Shown: positions 25,749 through 34,618, numbered from the stretch's first letter. The stretch is 64,000 bases of DNA from Fimbriimonas ginsengisoli Gsoil 348 (GCF_000724625.1 NZ_CP007139.1:806001-870000), one strand, 5' to 3'. Made by a program: numbers and translations. Notes: generated from the letters alone by a model not told the origin.

Positions 25749-26693
25749 GTGTTATCTCGCAACAAAGCATTCACGCTCATCGAGCTCCTCGTCGTCATCG
25801 CGATCATCGCGATCCTCGCTGCTATCCTCTTCCCCGTCTTCGCACAGGCTAAGGCGGCGGCCAAGGCCACGGGCGATCTGTCCAACATCAAGCAGATCGG
25901 TACCGCTATGGCTCTGTACACTAACGATGCCGACGACCGCTACACCTACGGCATTCCGACGAACTGGTCGGGAGCCCCTGCCTGGGGCAGCAACTCCCTC
26001 TCGTGGACGCTGAATTTGCAGCCGTACTCGAAGTCGCTTCCGCTTTTCCGAAGCCCGCTTGAAACGAATTCGGCCGGCGGAAACTGGGGCGACTGGCTCG
26101 GAATCCCCGTCTCCTATGGCTTGAACGGCTTCACCGCTCCCAATGCGGCCGCGGCCGTAAACTTCGTAGGAGTCTCGCCCTCCTCTTGGCAGGGTCGATG
26201 CTTCAAGGATTCGTTCACGGACGTCCAGGACTGCACGCTCCGAGGCATCGCGGCGCCCTATGCGCAGGTGCACGGCGAGGGGGGCGGCGGTGAGCTAAAC
26301 ACCGCGGCGCTGACCGTTACCCAGGTCACGAACCCGGCCGACACGATTGCGATGGCCACCAAGTACAACGGCGACGCGCTCAAGTGGAGCGGCGGCGGCG
26401 TAGGCAACCAAACGCAATTCCAGTGCGGCGGAATCTTCGAGGCCGTCCCGGCCACCGACGGTTCGGCGGTTTACGACCTCGACTGGTGCGGCGGCGCTCA
26501 GATGCCGAACGGCCTTCGCAAAGTGGACCTCAAGTCCCCGCAGGGCCAGTACGGCGCAGTCAGCCAGACCGGTCAGGGACGGGCGAACTTCTCCATGGCC
26601 GACACGCATGCGAAGAGCCTGAACATCGCTTCCACCAACCCGAATCCGGACTCGGATCCCGGGAAGAACAAGTGGGACGCCCTTCGCCCCTAA
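25749..26693 (+). CDS. Prepilin-type N-terminal methylation domain protein (DUF1559-like)
   Basis: A 314-residue protein starting at GTG with GGAGG 7 bases upstream. The class III signal is [20 protein letters not shown], with Ala in place of the usual Gly at -1. The pseudopilin helix is followed by a globular domain of the type abundant in Planctomycetes and Armatimonadota, ending in [13 protein letters not shown], a variant of the FADGHxK motif. It is probably cleaved by prepilin peptidase and forms part of a pseudopilus or surface structure. Its own terminator follows. The role is unknown. Confidence 0.88.
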   Translation: MLSRNKAFTLIELLVVIAIIAILAAILFPVFAQAKAAAKATGDLSNIKQIGTAMALYTNDADDRYTYGIPTNWSGAPAWGSNSLSWTLNLQPYSKSLPLFRSPLETNSAGGNWGDWLGIPVSYGLNGFTAPNAAAAVNFVGVSPSSWQGRCFKDSFTDVQDCTLRGIAAPYAQVHGEGGGGELNTAALTVTQVTNPADTIAMATKYNGDALKWSGGGVGNQTQFQCGGIFEAVPATDGSAVYDLDWCGGAQMPNGLRKVDLKSPQGQYGAVSQTGQGRANFSMADTHAKSLNIASTNPNPDSDPGKNKWDALRP

Positions 26694-26710
26694 AGACCCG
26701 ATCAGGGTCT

Positions 26711-26746
26711 GCTTCGCGCCGGATATTCCGGCGCGAAGCTCTTTTC
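26711..26746 (+). terminator. Rho-independent terminator of prepilin gene
   Basis: A perfect 12-base stem (26711-26722 with 26728-26739, loop ATATT) is followed by TCTTTTCC. Confidence 0.85.
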
Positions 26747-26764
26747 CATTTTGGATCCCTATCT

Positions 26765-27049
26765 ATGAGCATCGCCGCCCGAATTCTCCGCCCGACTGTT
26801 TTCGTCGTCCTAGGTCTCGCGCTCGCCGGCTGCGGCAACAGCGGCGGAATGTCGCAGAAAGAGCTCGACAGCATGAAAACGTCCCCCAAAATGACGGACG
26901 CCAACCGTGCCACCGTTGCTGCCGCCATGGCCGGCGGCGCGGAAGCGAGACGAAAAGCCGAAGCCGACTGGGCAAAAGCCCACGCCGCTGAAACCGCCAA
27001 AATTAACGCCGAACGAGCCAAGATGGGCCGCCCGCCGTTGGGAAATTAA
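26765..27049 (+). CDS. Small lipoprotein, hypothetical
   Basis: 94 residues with a lipobox (LGLALAGCGNS, Cys about 23). The mature part is alanine- and lysine-rich and helical, with repeated A-x-K patterns (EARRKAEADWAKAHAAETAK). It would be anchored to a membrane by lipid. It follows the prepilin gene past a terminator, so it may be expressed by partial read-through. No function assigned. Confidence 0.75.
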   Translation: MSIAARILRPTVFVVLGLALAGCGNSGGMSQKELDSMKTSPKMTDANRATVAAAMAGGAEARRKAEADWAKAHAAETAKINAERAKMGRPPLGN

Positions 27050-27064
27050 GCGGGCGGGCGTTGA

Positions 27065-27125
27065 GGCGCTAGGCGTAAGGCGCGAAGAAAACAGTAATAC
27101 GCCCAACGCGCTAGCGCCTAGCGCC
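27065..27125. terminator. Inverted repeat between convergent genes
   Basis: GGCGCTAGGCG (27065-27075) and CGCCTAGCGCC (27115-27125) are perfect complements 39 bases apart. The right arm overlaps the end of the nucleotidyltransferase gene, so a long hairpin may stop both transcripts. Confidence 0.5.
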
Positions 27126-28053
27126 CTCCCCAATCCCCGTGCAGAATCACGTTCTCCAGCGGTCCTTCGGCACTCACGGGGCCTCCTAGGACGGCGCGGT
27201 GGATGCGGCCGTTGGCCGTTACGTGGCTGCCCGGTAAGACGACGCTATCTTCGATCGACTCGCACCGCACCGTCGCTCCGGCACCGATCACCACTTTATC
27301 GCCGACCTTGCCCGTGACTTGGGCCGTAGGGTCGACCAACTTGCCGTTGTGGATAAGAAACGCGCTTGTTTCCAAGAACGAGTCGAGGGTTCCGGTATCG
27401 AACCAGGTTCCCTCATACACGCCGGCGAGCACCGTCTCCCCCCGGTCGATGAGCATCTGAATCGCGTCGGTGATCTCATACTCCCCGCGGCCGCTCGGCT
27501 GAAGATCGGGAAGCACCGACCATATCTGCGGACCGAAGAAGTACATGCCCGCCATCGCAAGGTTGCTTTCCGGAACCTTCGGCTTCTCGACCAGCTTCAC
27601 GATCCGCTCCCCTTCCACGTTCGCCACCCCGAACCGGCTCGGGTCCTCGACCACTTTGACGATGTTCAGGTTTGCGCAACCCGAGTCGACGAAACGCTTG
27701 GCATACCGCTCGAACCCTTCGCTGTAAACGGCATCTCCAAGATATAGAACGAACGGGTCGCCGGCCACGAATTCCTTGGCGAACCCGACCGCGTGCGCCA
27801 GCCCCTTGGGCTGTTCCTGCTTTACATAACTGAGGTGAACCCCCTGGGCGCTTCCGTCGCCCAGCGCCGCCCGCATCGCCGGCTCGTTCTCGCCAACGAC
27901 GATGCAGATGTCGGTGACGCCCATCTCCTTCAGCCGGTCGAAGGCATAAAACAACGTGGGCCGGTTCGCCATGGGAAGCAGCGGCTTAGGGATGACGTGA
28001 GTGACGGGGTAAAGACGGGTGCCTTTGCCCGCCGCGAGAATAACGCCTTTCAT
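27118..28053 (-). CDS. Sugar-1-phosphate nucleotidyltransferase (RmlA-like, with left-handed helix tail)
   Basis: 311 residues from the ATG at 28053. The nucleotidyltransferase motif GVILAAGKGTRLYP...PKPLLPMANRP is clear, with the LGDAVY metal-site aspartate and EKPKVP. The tail (from about residue 240) shows hexapeptide-like repeats (GKVGDKVVIGAGATV). The protein activates a sugar phosphate with dTTP or UTP, usually for dTDP-rhamnose or other envelope sugars. It resembles the long RmlA type. The frame extends to 28119 without support. Confidence 0.88.
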   Translation of the reverse strand: MKGVILAAGKGTRLYPVTHVIPKPLLPMANRPTLFYAFDRLKEMGVTDICIVVGENEPAMRAALGDGSAQGVHLSYVKQEQPKGLAHAVGFAKEFVAGDPFVLYLGDAVYSEGFERYAKRFVDSGCANLNIVKVVEDPSRFGVANVEGERIVKLVEKPKVPESNLAMAGMYFFGPQIWSVLPDLQPSGRGEYEITDAIQMLIDRGETVLAGVYEGTWFDTGTLDSFLETSAFLIHNGKLVDPTAQVTGKVGDKVVIGAGATVRCESIEDSVVLPGSHVTANGRIHRAVLGGPVSAEGPLENVILHGDWGGR

Positions 28054-28129
28054 GCTGTTCTTGTGCTCTCCATGACCAAGTCGTATCGGTACGTCGCGGA
28101 GTCCGTTCCGAGGATACACCGGACAGGGG

Positions 28130-28135
28130 TACGAT
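28130..28135 (+). promoter_or_regulatory. TACGAT -10 box
   Basis: TACGAT lies 10 bases before the ATG at 28146, with TTCCGA 18 bases further upstream. No Shine-Dalgarno lies between. Confidence 0.4.
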
Positions 28136-28145
28136 CGAGCTTGCT

Positions 28146-29399
28146 ATGAGGAAGCCAAGGATGGGCCACCTCCCGCTTGCCACGTTTATTGCGTTTTCCG
28201 CCGCCGCGCTATCGCTCACCGGTTGTCGAGGCCATGTTGCCGCGCCCTATCCGACATGGGCGACGCCGAGCGCGTCCTACGTGCCCCAGGCAGCGAGCGG
28301 CAACGCCTACGACGGGTATGCCCTGGCCGCTTTGTCGGTGGAAGCCACCGGCGGCAAGCAGCTCACCCGCGTCTCGTTCTACCCTGATCAGAGAAAAGCC
28401 GCAATCGCGGTGTGCGATCCCGCGATCAAGCAGATCGAGACCGCGAGCAAGCTCCCTTGCGATTTCCGGTTCGTACCCCGCCCCCCGTTCACCCCCGCCC
28501 CGTATCAGCAAGGGTGGCGGCTTATCGGAAGGGCCTTGGAGTGGAAGATCGAGGCGAGCGCCCAAGCCGCAGATTTCGACGCCGCGATCAACTTGGGAAT
28601 CCTCGCCACTAGATTTGGTCTCGACCTCACCGGCGGCGGCGCCACCGACGCCTCGCTCGGCTATGTCATCGCCGACGATGCTCGCCGCGCGCTCGCTCCT
28701 TGGCTGCCCAAGATGGGCGCGGCCCAGCTCGAGAAGCTAGCCAAGGGGGTCGAAGAAGCGCTGGCGCGCAAGCCCGGCCTAGCGAAGACGCTCAACCACG
28801 AAGCGGACAACATCCGAATGAGCGTTCAGGCGCTCCAAGACGCGTTTCAAAAAAACGACTTCAAGCAATTCGAAGAAAACCTCGGCCCAGAGGCACGCGA
28901 GGCCGTCGAATACCTGCAGGGGCTCCGATCGAACGATACGAAGCGCGTCGCCTACTTCGCGGGCTTCGCCAAGGAGGCGGAGGGTGAGATTCGATGGCTT
29001 CTCGCCTGCGCCGCCCAGCCCACCGCAAAGCGGGAGAAAGAACCAAAGTTTCCGTCCGAACTCGAGCGGCCGTGGAAGCGTTTCGCCCATCACCTCTTCC
29101 TATCGGGCCGCCCGATCATCCAGATGGACGACCGGACGCTCGCGCGAACCCGCTTGCTTGTGCTAAACGCCGACCTGATCTTCGCCGCGAAAACCGCGAA
29201 GCGGTATCCCAGTGACCTTAGTGGATTCCCTGCCGACATCAAAACCGATCCGTTCACAGGCGAGCCGTTCCTCTACCGGCAGAACGGCGCTCAATACGAA
29301 ATCTACAGCGTCGGCGAAAACCTCACCGACGACGCCGGCGACACCGACGACACCTTCACAACCCCCGACCTGACCCTGGAACGCTCCCAACAGGGCTAA
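28146..29399 (+). CDS. Lipoprotein with pseudopilin-like C-terminal motif, hypothetical
   Basis: 417 residues. A long signal with lipobox ALSLTGCRG anchors the protein. The middle is helical and unassigned. The end has RYPSDLSGFPADIKTDPFTGEPFLYR in pieces, then YEIYSVGENLTDDAGDTDD. This matches the C-terminal part of GspG-like pseudopilins (PxDPFxGxPFxY...YSVGxNxxDDGG). Such tails on non-pilin proteins are common in Planctomycetes and Armatimonadota. Function unknown; probably envelope. Confidence 0.78.
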   Translation: MRKPRMGHLPLATFIAFSAAALSLTGCRGHVAAPYPTWATPSASYVPQAASGNAYDGYALAALSVEATGGKQLTRVSFYPDQRKAAIAVCDPAIKQIETASKLPCDFRFVPRPPFTPAPYQQGWRLIGRALEWKIEASAQAADFDAAINLGILATRFGLDLTGGGATDASLGYVIADDARRALAPWLPKMGAAQLEKLAKGVEEALARKPGLAKTLNHEADNIRMSVQALQDAFQKNDFKQFEENLGPEAREAVEYLQGLRSNDTKRVAYFAGFAKEAEGEIRWLLACAAQPTAKREKEPKFPSELERPWKRFAHHLFLSGRPIIQMDDRTLARTRLLVLNADLIFAAKTAKRYPSDLSGFPADIKTDPFTGEPFLYRQNGAQYEIYSVGENLTDDAGDTDDTFTTPDLTLERSQQG

Positions 29400-29400
29400 A

Positions 29401-29575
29401 GTGGCACGGGTAGGTCGCCCAGTACCAAAAAAGACTTTCTCGGCTCGGGACTTCTTAGCGTTCTTTGCGATCCACTTTGCGTCCTTTGCGAGAAACTCCG
29501 GAAAAGGGCTTTCTCGCCAAGAACGCAAAGAACGGAGAGAGCCGGTTGAAGAGAACTTGAGCCGCAAAGGGCGCA
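29401..29575. repeat. CTTTGCG-type intergenic repeat
   Basis: The segment opens with GTGGCACGGG and GTCGCCC, part of the palindromic family. It continues with repeated CTTTGCG units and a perfect 11-base inverted repeat, CGTTCTTTGCG (29459-29469) and CGCAAAGAACG (29524-29534). No coding potential; the gap runs to 29659. Confidence 0.55.
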
Positions 29576-29659
29576 ACGCCGGGGGTGTTAAAACTGGTTG
29601 GCCTTGGGCAACTCGCCTCTGAAAAGACGGTCGGCGTCTATTCCCCCGTAGCCCAAACC

Positions 29660-30625
29660 CTACGCTCTATCCTCCAGATCAGTTTCCTCGGCGTCGACCT
29701 TTGGCTGACTGCGGAAGAATCCCTCGGCGAGCGGCGCCGGCGGCGCTTTTTCGATCTCTTTTGGCTTGTTCTCCACGACCGCCGATTGGTTGACCAACTT
29801 GGGAATCGCCTGAAGCGCCGTCATAACCTCGACCGGAACGGCCAAGACGACCGTGTTCGAAGGTGAGTTACCAAGCGAATCGAGGGTCTGCAGCGAACGC
29901 AGTTGCAAAGCGCCCGGTGAGGCAGCCATCGTCGAAGCCGCCGCCGCGAGGTTTTCCGCCGCGAGCCGGTCCCCTTCGGACTTCGTGATATTCGCCCGTT
30001 TCTCGCGTTCCGCCGAAGCCTGGCGGGCCATCACCCGCTTGAGGTCCTCCGGCAACAGAATGTCCTGGATTCGGATCGCGGCGACTTCGAGTCCCCACCC
30101 AATCACCTCCGACTCCACCATCTCCTCGATCCGCTTTCCCAGCGCTTCCCGGTCGGCGAGGATCTCGTCCAGGGTCGCCGCGCCAACGACGTCTCGGAGG
30201 GCGGTTTGCGCGTACTGACGGATCGCGTGCTGGTAGTTCTGAACCTGCATAATCGCGTCCTTCGGCTCGTTGACCCGAAGGAAGATCACCCCATCGAGGG
30301 TCACTGGCACGTTGTCCTTGGTAATCGCCTCTTGCCGGGGGATTTCCAAGGTGAGGATGCGGGTGTCGACGATTCTCACCTGATCGACCAGCGGAAGGAC
30401 CGTAAACATCCCCGGTCCCTTGACCGCCTGAAACCGTCCTAGGCGGAAGATCAGCGCCTTCTCCCATTGGGCCGCGACCCGAAACGCCGAGGCGATAATC
30501 AACGAGGCCAAAAGCCACAGGAAGTACAGGCCGGCTGAGGCCGGATTGGCGGCTCCCGGGTGTACGGCGAACACCCCCGCAACCGCCAACAAAATGAAAA
30601 CGATCAGTGGAAGCGGATTAACCAT
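29660..30625 (-). CDS. SPFH/Band 7 domain protein (slipin/stomatin type)
   Basis: 321 residues from ATG 30625; the frame extends into the upstream gene without support. Two N-terminal membrane segments are followed by the Band 7 domain (EKALIFRLGRFQAVKGPGMFTVLP, DTRILTLEIPRQEAITKDNVPV) and a coiled C-terminal region (ARQASAEREKRANI, AAENLAAAAS). Slipins oligomerise in membranes and often work with NfeD-type partners, though none is seen nearby. The gene follows the preceding one by 11 bases, so they form an operon. Confidence 0.92.
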   Translation of the reverse strand: MVNPLPLIVFILLAVAGVFAVHPGAANPASAGLYFLWLLASLIIASAFRVAAQWEKALIFRLGRFQAVKGPGMFTVLPLVDQVRIVDTRILTLEIPRQEAITKDNVPVTLDGVIFLRVNEPKDAIMQVQNYQHAIRQYAQTALRDVVGAATLDEILADREALGKRIEEMVESEVIGWGLEVAAIRIQDILLPEDLKRVMARQASAEREKRANITKSEGDRLAAENLAAAASTMAASPGALQLRSLQTLDSLGNSPSNTVVLAVPVEVMTALQAIPKLVNQSAVVENKPKEIEKAPPAPLAEGFFRSQPKVDAEETDLEDRA

Positions 30626-30636
30626 GCCGCCAAAAG

Positions 30637-31692
30637 CTACTCCTTGGAGCCGATCGCGTTTCGAACTTCCGAGAGGAACGCTGCTTCCTTCTCGGGATCG
30701 TAACCCATCCACAAGTGCCGCACCACTCCGCCCTTATCTAAGTGCACGAAGAGCGGGGTGCCGGGAACGGCCACCTGCTGCAAAAGCTTCCCGTTAGGAT
30801 CGTAGAGGTCCGCCATCTCGTTTGTTTTCGGCGACGTGGACACGGTCAGAACCGTCGCGACTTTTCGCAGCTCTGCCAGCGCGGGCGAAACCCGCCGATT
30901 CAAGTCCTCGTCCTCACCCAAGAAGACCAATATCGCCCCCCCGCTCGCGATCTTTCCAACAAGGTTAGACGGCTTGCCGTGAGCTCCCACCCACCCGTTC
31001 AACGGGAATTTGCTGCCCGCCTGAACCGGTCCATCCTTCCACGGCAGCTTGTACGGTACGTAACCGTCCGGAATCTCGGCCCGGAATGCATCGGCCGGGG
31101 CCGTCGCGCTCACCGACATGCGCGGCACGAACCACTCGTAGGCGTAGCGTCCCATCGGGTTCGCGACCACAATGTTCGCTCGGTGAATCCGGCCCTTGCC
31201 ATCGATCGCCGCCTCGACAAAACCCTTGGATTGGTGCACGTCGAAGTTCGACCTCACCAGATCGCAAACCGAACCGTCGAGAGTCTCCTTTCCGATTACC
31301 TGGAACATCGCTCCATCCGGAGCCGCCTTGCGAAAGTCCGAGTCGAATAGCCAAGAAGGGTACGTCTTCAAGCCCGAGAAGAGGTTGCTCTTCCTGAATC
31401 CAATTTCCGGGCTACCCTCTCCCTCGTCGTAAACCTTCCCAAGGTGATCGAGCTCGATATACCGCTCCGGTGTCATCGAGAGGACGTAATTCAGTCCATT
31501 CGCGGAATAGCGCACGATCATTCGCCGAGTCTTTTCGAGCCCGGTAGTCCCCTTGAGGCTATACCCGCCGATCTTCATGTTGAAGTCGGCCGACACGTAT
31601 GCCCCAGACTTTCGGAAGGCGACGTACCGGTCGAGCGCTTCCGTAGCCGGAATCTGGTTGAGCAGAAGGAGATAGAGGTGCATGATGGCCAT
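30637..31692 (-). CDS. Two-domain secreted protein: LolA-like plus thioredoxin-like fold
   Basis: 351 residues. The first 200 residues look like the beta-rich fold of lipoprotein carriers (TGLEKTRRMIVRY, ETLDGSVCDLVRS). The last 130 resemble a thioredoxin fold (GAILVFLGEDED, VPGTPLFVHLDKGGVV, cis-Pro) but lack the CxxC motif, so it is not a redox enzyme of the usual kind. The N-terminus is weakly signal-like. It is co-transcribed with the slipin gene. Assignment rests on pattern only. Confidence 0.65.
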   Translation of the reverse strand: MAIMHLYLLLLNQIPATEALDRYVAFRKSGAYVSADFNMKIGGYSLKGTTGLEKTRRMIVRYSANGLNYVLSMTPERYIELDHLGKVYDEGEGSPEIGFRKSNLFSGLKTYPSWLFDSDFRKAAPDGAMFQVIGKETLDGSVCDLVRSNFDVHQSKGFVEAAIDGKGRIHRANIVVANPMGRYAYEWFVPRMSVSATAPADAFRAEIPDGYVPYKLPWKDGPVQAGSKFPLNGWVGAHGKPSNLVGKIASGGAILVFLGEDEDLNRRVSPALAELRKVATVLTVSTSPKTNEMADLYDPNGKLLQQVAVPGTPLFVHLDKGGVVRHLWMGYDPEKEAAFLSEVRNAIGSKE

Positions 31693-31761
31693 CCGGGCGT
31701 TCCCACCGTGTGTGACGCACTATTCGTACGTTTCGGTTGCTAAACAGTTCCCGGCGCCATT

Positions 31762-32343
31762 CTAGATCTCGTTTAGAATCGCTTCGATGACGATCTTTGG
31801 ATCCGAGCTTGCATCCAGAATACGCCAGCGGTGAGGCTCTTCGCTTGCTAAATTCAAGAACCCGGCACGAACGGCCCGGTGAAACTCGATCGGCTGGGCA
31901 TCCAGCCGGTCTCGGGAAGTCAGCCGCGCCAGACCGATCTCCGGGTCTAAGTCCAGTAAGAACGTTCGATCCGGAACGAGCCCGCCCGTGGCAAACCGGT
32001 TCGCCCGTCGAACAAAATCCGCGTCCAACCTTCGGACATACGCCTGGTACACGAGCGTGGAGTCGGCATACCGGTCGCAGAGCACCCATTCCCCTCGCTC
32101 CAAGGCCGGCCTAATCACGCGCCTTACATGGCTCGCCCGATCGGCCAAGAACAAGAACAGCTCCGACTCCGCCGGCATCTCGTCCCCATGCAAAAGGATC
32201 TCCCGAATCCGCCCCCCGAACTCGCCCGCCCCGGGCTCCCGAGTCGTCAGGACCGCCCGCCCCGCCTCCCGCAGCCGCTCGGCGACCGCCCGCAAAGCCG
32301 TACTCTTCCCTGCTCCCTCCGGCCCCTCGAACGTGATAAACAT
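31762..32343 (-). CDS. tmk: Thymidylate kinase
   Basis: 193 residues with the P-loop FEGPEGAGKST (residues 5-15), the DRY-type motif LCDRYADSTLVYQAY and the LID region. It phosphorylates dTMP to dTDP for DNA synthesis in the cytosol. Length is slightly short of the usual 205. The start ATG at 32343 has no strong Shine-Dalgarno. It may be co-transcribed with the gene at 30637, 69 bases downstream. Confidence 0.95.
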   Translation of the reverse strand: MFITFEGPEGAGKSTALRAVAERLREAGRAVLTTREPGAGEFGGRIREILLHGDEMPAESELFLFLADRASHVRRVIRPALERGEWVLCDRYADSTLVYQAYVRRLDADFVRRANRFATGGLVPDRTFLLDLDPEIGLARLTSRDRLDAQPIEFHRAVRAGFLNLASEEPHRWRILDASSDPKIVIEAILNEI

Positions 32344-32367
32344 CGAACCCCATAAGTTTAGCCCTCC

Positions 32368-32546
32368 GGAGCCCCCTCTCCCTCCTCGGGATGTTCGTGC
32401 CCGACGAGGGAGAGGGGGTTGGGGGTGAGGGAGTCCGGACGTGGCACTGGCTTCCAGCCAGTGGGTCCCAAGGGCATCCTGCCCTTGGCGGAAGTTACAC
32501 GGCCAGGATGGTCGTGGGGATTCATCGGCTGGGAGCCGATGCTACG
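32368..32546. repeat. Modular palindromic repeat element
   Basis: From left to right: a long C-rich/G-rich hairpin (about 32372-32418, same as at 19661-19707), GTGGCAC, ACTGGC/GCCAGT (32446-32462), CCAAGGGC/GCCCTTGG (32468-32488), a GGCCAGGATGGTC hairpin and CATCGGC/GCCGATG (32523-32541) followed by CTACG. Modules and their order closely match the element at 53237. Confidence 0.85.
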
Positions 32547-33165
32547 AACGGGCGGGTAGTTGCCGAACCAACTCTTCCGCCATTCGCACCGTGTGCCGGT
32601 TATGGATGGCGACGGCGATGTGGTCGTTGACGCTCGCCGGCTCCCGCTGCACTTCTTCGGCAAGCTGCTCTAGCCCGAAGGCGAGCCAAGCCCGATCCTG
32701 GGGCGACATTTCCGCCTCCGTTAGTCGAGTCATCGCGCGTTGCGACGCTTCTCTTATCTCCATCGCCGCGGCACGGCGCGATTCGCTCACCTGGTCTCCC
32801 GTCCAAGTCACCCCTTGCATAGCGTCTTGGAGTCGAAACCAGGCCGCCGCCCCGCGTTCCATCTCCGTCTGGTCATCGGCGGTTGCATCGCGCAGAATGC
32901 GGCGCGGCCGCCCAAACTTGCTATGACCTAATAAGGGGAAAGCATCTTTACTGGCATTCTCTTTAAACTTCTTCGCCTCGAAGGCCGCAAGAATAAGGAA
33001 AGCCCAAACCGGGAGATGTAACACCAGCCTAAGGACCACCCACTGTAGGAAAATCCAGAAGCTAACGACAGCGCCGTTGATCACCAGGGTCGAGGTTCTC
33101 GTCCGAGGGGACCTCGTGATCACCTCCCGCCTCATGTACCGGTCGAGATTCGGATATTTAGACAA
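32542..33165 (-). CDS. Membrane-anchored hypothetical protein, paralogue of the next gene
   Basis: 207 residues starting at TTG with GAGGGG 9 bases upstream. It begins KYPNLDRY, has two membrane segments (residues about 25-60), then a soluble helical domain with RGAAAWFRLQDA, VTWTGDQV and AIRDA-like segments. The neighbour at 33172 shares the YPNL start, twin membrane segments and W-x-R-A...W-T-x-Q-V pattern, so the two are probably duplicated. Stop-to-start gap 6 bases. No function known. Confidence 0.65.
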   Translation of the reverse strand: MSKYPNLDRYMRREVITRSPRTRTSTLVINGAVVSFWIFLQWVVLRLVLHLPVWAFLILAAFEAKKFKENASKDAFPLLGHSKFGRPRRILRDATADDQTEMERGAAAWFRLQDAMQGVTWTGDQVSESRRAAAMEIREASQRAMTRLTEAEMSPQDRAWLAFGLEQLAEEVQREPASVNDHIAVAIHNRHTVRMAEELVRQLPARS

Positions 33166-33171
33166 GCGACA

Positions 33172-33981
33172 TCAACCCCTCAGGTTTTGCCTTAGCTCAT
33201 CCTCGGCTTCCCGAATCTGGCGCAGCTCGCTCAGGGTCTGATCCAGCGAGCGCCCCGGCGCGACTTCGGCCGCAACCTCCGGGTCGACTCTGGCTTCTCG
33301 CGCCAGACTCTCCGCCTCGTCTCCGAGATGACGAAGCTTATCGGCTATCACACGAACCGGGCCGAACGCCGCCGGAGGAAAGTTCGCCCGTTTGCTCCCC
33401 TTCATCGTGAACTGCTCGAGCGCCTCGTCCACGTAGTCGAGCGCATGCCGGTTCGGAACTTCGTCCGGCACCCAGTCGCGGTAGTGCAGCATCACCTCGT
33501 CCATCGACTGGTCCAGCGCCGACAACGCTAGCGTGCGCACCGATTGGTAGTGCGCCGGAACCTGTCCCGCCGTCCAAAATGGCCCCTCCAGCGCCGCCCG
33601 AGCCCGAGCCCAATGCCGGGCGCACTCTTCAAGAAGCATTAGCGAGCCTTCGTCGAGGTCTCGATGGAGGCGACGCTTGGTCAGCATCATCCCCATCCTC
33701 TTGGCAATCTCCGTCGCCTCGATCGCCCGCTCGTCGACGACGGGAGGCGGCTTCCTCGACCGGCTCTTGAAAATCGATCCGATAAGAAGCACCACGCAAC
33801 CGGCGAACAGCGGCCACAGAACCGATCCGCTCAAAGCCCAGCCCCCGAAGAAAGCCGCCACGGATGAGAGGACGATCACGTTGGTCGCCCGGTCCTCTTC
33901 CAACAAAAAGCGCCGCCGCCCCAGCACGTTCAACGCCTGGACGAGATTCGGATACCGCTTGCTCGGGTCTTCAAAGAACAT
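33172..33981 (-). CDS. Membrane-anchored hypothetical protein, paralogue of the previous gene
   Basis: 269 residues from ATG 33981; the frame extends into the repeat element upstream, which is unlikely to be coding. It has YPNLVQAL, two membrane segments (about residues 38-77), and a helical cytosolic region (HWARARAALEGPFWTAGQVPAHY, then a long charged tail). TATAGA lies 6 bases before the ATG, suggesting a leaderless start. It is transcribed with the smaller paralogue. Function unknown. Confidence 0.65.
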   Translation of the reverse strand: MFFEDPSKRYPNLVQALNVLGRRRFLLEEDRATNVIVLSSVAAFFGGWALSGSVLWPLFAGCVVLLIGSIFKSRSRKPPPVVDERAIEATEIAKRMGMMLTKRRLHRDLDEGSLMLLEECARHWARARAALEGPFWTAGQVPAHYQSVRTLALSALDQSMDEVMLHYRDWVPDEVPNRHALDYVDEALEQFTMKGSKRANFPPAAFGPVRVIADKLRHLGDEAESLAREARVDPEVAAEVAPGRSLDQTLSELRQIREAEDELRQNLRG

Positions 33982-33987
33982 CGCGCG

Positions 33988-33993
33988 TCTATA
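33988..33993 (-). promoter_or_regulatory. TATAGA -10 box, leaderless start
   Basis: TATAGA on the minus strand ends 6 bases before the ATG at 33981, with TTGGGG 18 bases upstream. Confidence 0.4.
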
Positions 33994-34021
33994 GAGTACG
34001 CCGGACCGCCCCCCAAAGGTG

Positions 34022-34111
34022 CGTGGCACGCGGCTTCCAGCCCGTGTGTATCTCGACCATCCTGGTCGTGTAAACGTAGCATCGGCCCACGGGCAAGATG
34101 CCCGTGCCACG
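34022..34111. repeat. Compact modular palindromic repeat element
   Basis: Outer arms CGTGGCACG (34022-34030) and CGTGCCACG (34103-34111) enclose a GGCTTCCAGCC-type hairpin, CGACCA/TGGTCG (34054-34068), a CGTAGCATCGGCC half-module and CACGGGC/GCCCGTG (34088-34106). This copy best shows the bracketed layout. It ends directly at the stop codon of the next gene. Confidence 0.85.
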
Positions 34112-34612
34112 TTAGAACGAATCCTTCACAAACCGGTGCCGGCCGATGAGCTTCCCCATACCGATCAATAGCCCGGTGTACTGCTTCTTATCCGGACTCA
34201 GATCCAGGACGATCGGCTTGGAATAGGCGCCGTTCAACTCTTCGGGCGAGATGAATTTCTGGTTGGGATTCCGCGCGTCCGCCCCACCGTGGTCGTCGAT
34301 CTTGATTTCCGATACCTTTAGCGTAAGCCGCTGCCCCCTGAAGGTCCAGAAGCCGGCGAGGTCCAAGTCTTCCTGCTCGCCTTGTAGGTGCATTTTAAAG
34401 CTCCGGCGCGTGGCGTACACCTGGACGTACCCTTGTAGCCGATACCGCTCTCGCTCCTGCGGAGTATCCGCTCCATCGCGAATCGACTCGACCTCAAATC
34501 CCCCCGACCATTTACCCAGGAAGGGCACGATCTCACGGTTGGAACAGGTGGCCCGCGCCGTCAAAATGAAGGCGAGGATCAGCACGACGGCGGAGACGAT
34601 GGCGGTTCGCAA
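34112..34612 (-). CDS. Small secreted protein, hypothetical
   Basis: 166 residues from a TTG start at 34612, six bases after the queE stop, with AAGGA 12 bases upstream. A signal peptide (IVSAVVLILAFILTARA) is followed by a beta-rich domain (FLGKWSGGFEVESI, LTLKVSEIKIDDHG) resembling lipocalin-like or DUF-type exported proteins. A role cannot be given. It is probably expressed from the gatB-queE transcript. Confidence 0.65.
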   Translation of the reverse strand: MRTAIVSAVVLILAFILTARATCSNREIVPFLGKWSGGFEVESIRDGADTPQERERYRLQGYVQVYATRRSFKMHLQGEQEDLDLAGFWTFRGQRLTLKVSEIKIDDHGGADARNPNQKFISPEELNGAYSKPIVLDLSPDKKQYTGLLIGMGKLIGRHRFVKDSF

Positions 34613-34618
34613 AGTTAG

